NCBI GenBank assembly: GCA_034432595.1
Contig: DAOUBT010000045.1
Coordinates: 1-29,993 of the forward strand
Source: DAOTZR01 sp034432595
Lineage (GTDB): Bacteria; Chloroflexota; Anaerolineae; B4-G1; SLSP01
Reading direction: 5' to 3'
Length of the DNA: 29,993 nucleotides
Under the pieces are notes generated by a model that ran no database searches, had not been told where the DNA came from, and saw only the letters and a program-made list of their open reading frames with translations. The position numbers and the translations under genes were made by a program. Shown here one piece after another: positions 28,687 to 29,993 of the stretch (position 1 is its first letter; every line of letters begins with the position of its first letter).

Positions 28687-29993
28687 ATGGTTTTTCCGGA
28701 GCAGTTTTTGTGGGGCGCAGCGACGGCTGCATATCAGGTAGAAGGCGCCTGGAACGAGGATGGCCGCGGGCTTTCCGTTTGGGATGTGTTCTGCCGCCGT
28801 CCGGGGGCGACTTACGAGGGGCATTCGGGTGATGTGGCGTGCGACCACTATCACCGCTACCGCGAGGACGTGGCGCTGATGCGCGAAATCGGCTTGAAGG
28901 GGTACCGCTTCTCCATCGCCTGGCCGCGCATCTTGCCGGAAGGCACGGGAAAGGTGAATCCGGCGGGATTGGGGTTCTATGACCGCCTGGTGGATGCGCT
29001 GCTGGAGGCGGGGATTCAGCCCTGGGCCACGCTGTACCACTGGGATTTGCCTTACGCGCTTTACCTGCGCGGCGGGTGGTTGAATCCCGACATCCCAGAG
29101 TACTTCGCCGAGTACACGCGCGTGGTGGTGGAGGCTTTGGGTGACCGCGTGCGGCATTGGATGACGGTCAACGAGCCGCAGGTTTTTGTCGGGGCGGGGC
29201 TACAGGAAGGTCATCACGCGCCTGGGATGAAGCTGCCTTTCCCGGAGGTGTTGCTGGCGGCGCATCACGTGCTGCTGGCGCACGGGCGCGCGGTGCAGAC
29301 GCTGCGCGCTTACAGTCCACAGCCGTGTGAGATTGGGGCGGCGCCGGTGGGCATCACCTTTATTCCGGATAGCGAGACGCCGGAGGATATCGAGGCGGCG
29401 CGCGCCGTCATGTTCTCGGTGCAGCCCGGCCACGTGTGGAACAATACCTGGTGGACCGATCCCATGCTTTGGGGTCGCTATCCCGAAGATGGTTTGAAGG
29501 CGTATGGCACAGCCGTCCCCGCTTTCACCGACAAGGATATGGAGATCATCGCGCAGCCGTTGGACTTCTACGGGGCGAACATCTATCATGCCATGCGGGT
29601 GCGCGCCGGCGCGGATGGCCGTCCAGAAGTGTTGCTGCATCCACAGCACACGCCGCACACGATGATGCACTGGAAGGTGGTGGAGACGTGTCTGTACTGG
29701 GGCACGCGCTTCTTGTACGAACGCTATCATAAGCCGATTGTGATCACGGAAAATGGCCTTTCCAACATGGATTGGGTGGCCTTAGATGGCAAAGTCCACG
29801 ATCCGCAGCGCATAGATTATGTGGCGCGTCACCTGCGCCATTTGCTGCGTGCCATCGAGGAAGGCGTGCCGGTGCAGGGGTATTTCCACTGGTCGCTGAT
29901 GGATAATTTCGAGTGGCAGGAAGGGTATCGGCAGCGCTTCGGCCTGGTGTATGTGGATTATGCGACGCAGCAGCGCATCCTCAAGGATTCGGC
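28687..29993 (+). CDS. Glycoside hydrolase family 1 beta-glycosidase (3' end outside window)
   Basis: The first 435 residues of a GH1 enzyme; the frame is open to the window end. The start ATG 28687 has GAGGAGGG six bases upstream. FLWGAATAAYQVEGAWNEDG (7-26), FSIAWPRILPEG and HWDLP are family signatures. The acid/base glutamate is E163 in TVNEP and the nucleophile E355 in ITENG. GYFHWSLMDNFEW (near residue 400) forms the sugar-binding end of the barrel. GH1 enzymes cleave terminal beta-glucosides, galactosides or related links with retention. There is no signal peptide, so it acts in the cytoplasm on imported oligosaccharides. Expected full length is about 445-460 residues, so little is missing. 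Confidence 0.96.
   Translation, partial: MVFPEQFLWGAATAAYQVEGAWNEDGRGLSVWDVFCRRPGATYEGHSGDVACDHYHRYREDVALMREIGLKGYRFSIAWPRILPEGTGKVNPAGLGFYDRLVDALLEAGIQPWATLYHWDLPYALYLRGGWLNPDIPEYFAEYTRVVVEALGDRVRHWMTVNEPQVFVGAGLQEGHHAPGMKLPFPEVLLAAHHVLLAHGRAVQTLRAYSPQPCEIGAAPVGITFIPDSETPEDIEAARAVMFSVQPGHVWNNTWWTDPMLWGRYPEDGLKAYGTAVPAFTDKDMEIIAQPLDFYGANIYHAMRVRAGADGRPEVLLHPQHTPHTMMHWKVVETCLYWGTRFLYERYHKPIVITENGLSNMDWVALDGKVHDPQRIDYVARHLRHLLRAIEEGVPVQGYFHWSLMDNFEWQEGYRQRFGLVYVDYATQQRILKDS

Overview
The window looks like chromosomal DNA from a GC-rich bacterium, most likely a member of the Chloroflexota (Anaerolineae-like). This is inferred from the mix of an AmaP/Asp23 protein, ScpB, a proline/threonine-rich sortase, small conserved proteins of a Chloroflexota type, frequent GTG and TTG starts, strong Shine-Dalgarno sites beside leaderless-looking promoters, and families of GC-rich palindromic intergenic repeats. 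No rRNA or other strict taxonomic marker is present, so the assignment is tentative.

Layout. 1-957: the end of an FtsK-like translocase, a small membrane protein, and a small conserved protein behind a palindromic leader repeat. 977-3172 (minus): a compact sortase / DUF6391-like / holA operon whose promoter abuts the sortase start codon. 3269-7080 (plus): amaP, scpB and an 859-residue protein that joins an exported domain to a polysaccharide-flippase-like membrane domain. 7091-8910: ssb with its own promoter, then a membrane-anchored TPR protein. 9037-17612 (plus): a surface-polysaccharide operon. It holds homologues of all five enzymes (WbpA, B, E, D, I) that convert UDP-GlcNAc to UDP-ManNAc3NAcA, plus a UDP-sugar 4-epimerase-like SDR, a glycosyltransferase and an AT-rich Wzx flippase gene. 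17609-19115: an IS66-family insertion (single transposase, 14-bp terminal inverted repeats) whose left tip supplies the wzx stop codon; no target duplication is visible. 19158-21258: a DUF1232 protein and ftcD, closed by a strong terminator. 21296-21442 (minus): tRNA-Val(GAC) with promoter and terminator. 21461-21767: a dense intergenic repeat block. 21791-23647 (minus): a PEBP-family lipoprotein and an orphan HlyD-type adaptor. 23661-24253: a small membrane protein with promoter and terminator. 24454-28432 (minus): two related lipoproteins, an MtaB-like tRNA methylthiotransferase and a TldE/PmbA-like protein in one transcription unit. 28506-29993 (plus): a GH1 beta-glycosidase running off the window, with a second copy of the palindromic leader repeat in its 5' region.

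How the genes work together. The clearest module is the nucleotide-sugar pathway: dehydrogenase (C6 oxidation), Gfo/Idh dehydrogenase (C3 oxidation), PLP aminotransferase, hexapeptide N-acetyltransferase and 2-epimerase, then a transferase and a flippase to use and export the product. The cluster appears cut short on its right by the IS66 element, probably with loss of flanking DNA. I see no defence system, CRISPR array or prophage. The items most worth following up are the repeat families, the exported-domain/flippase fusion, and the IS66/wzx junction.
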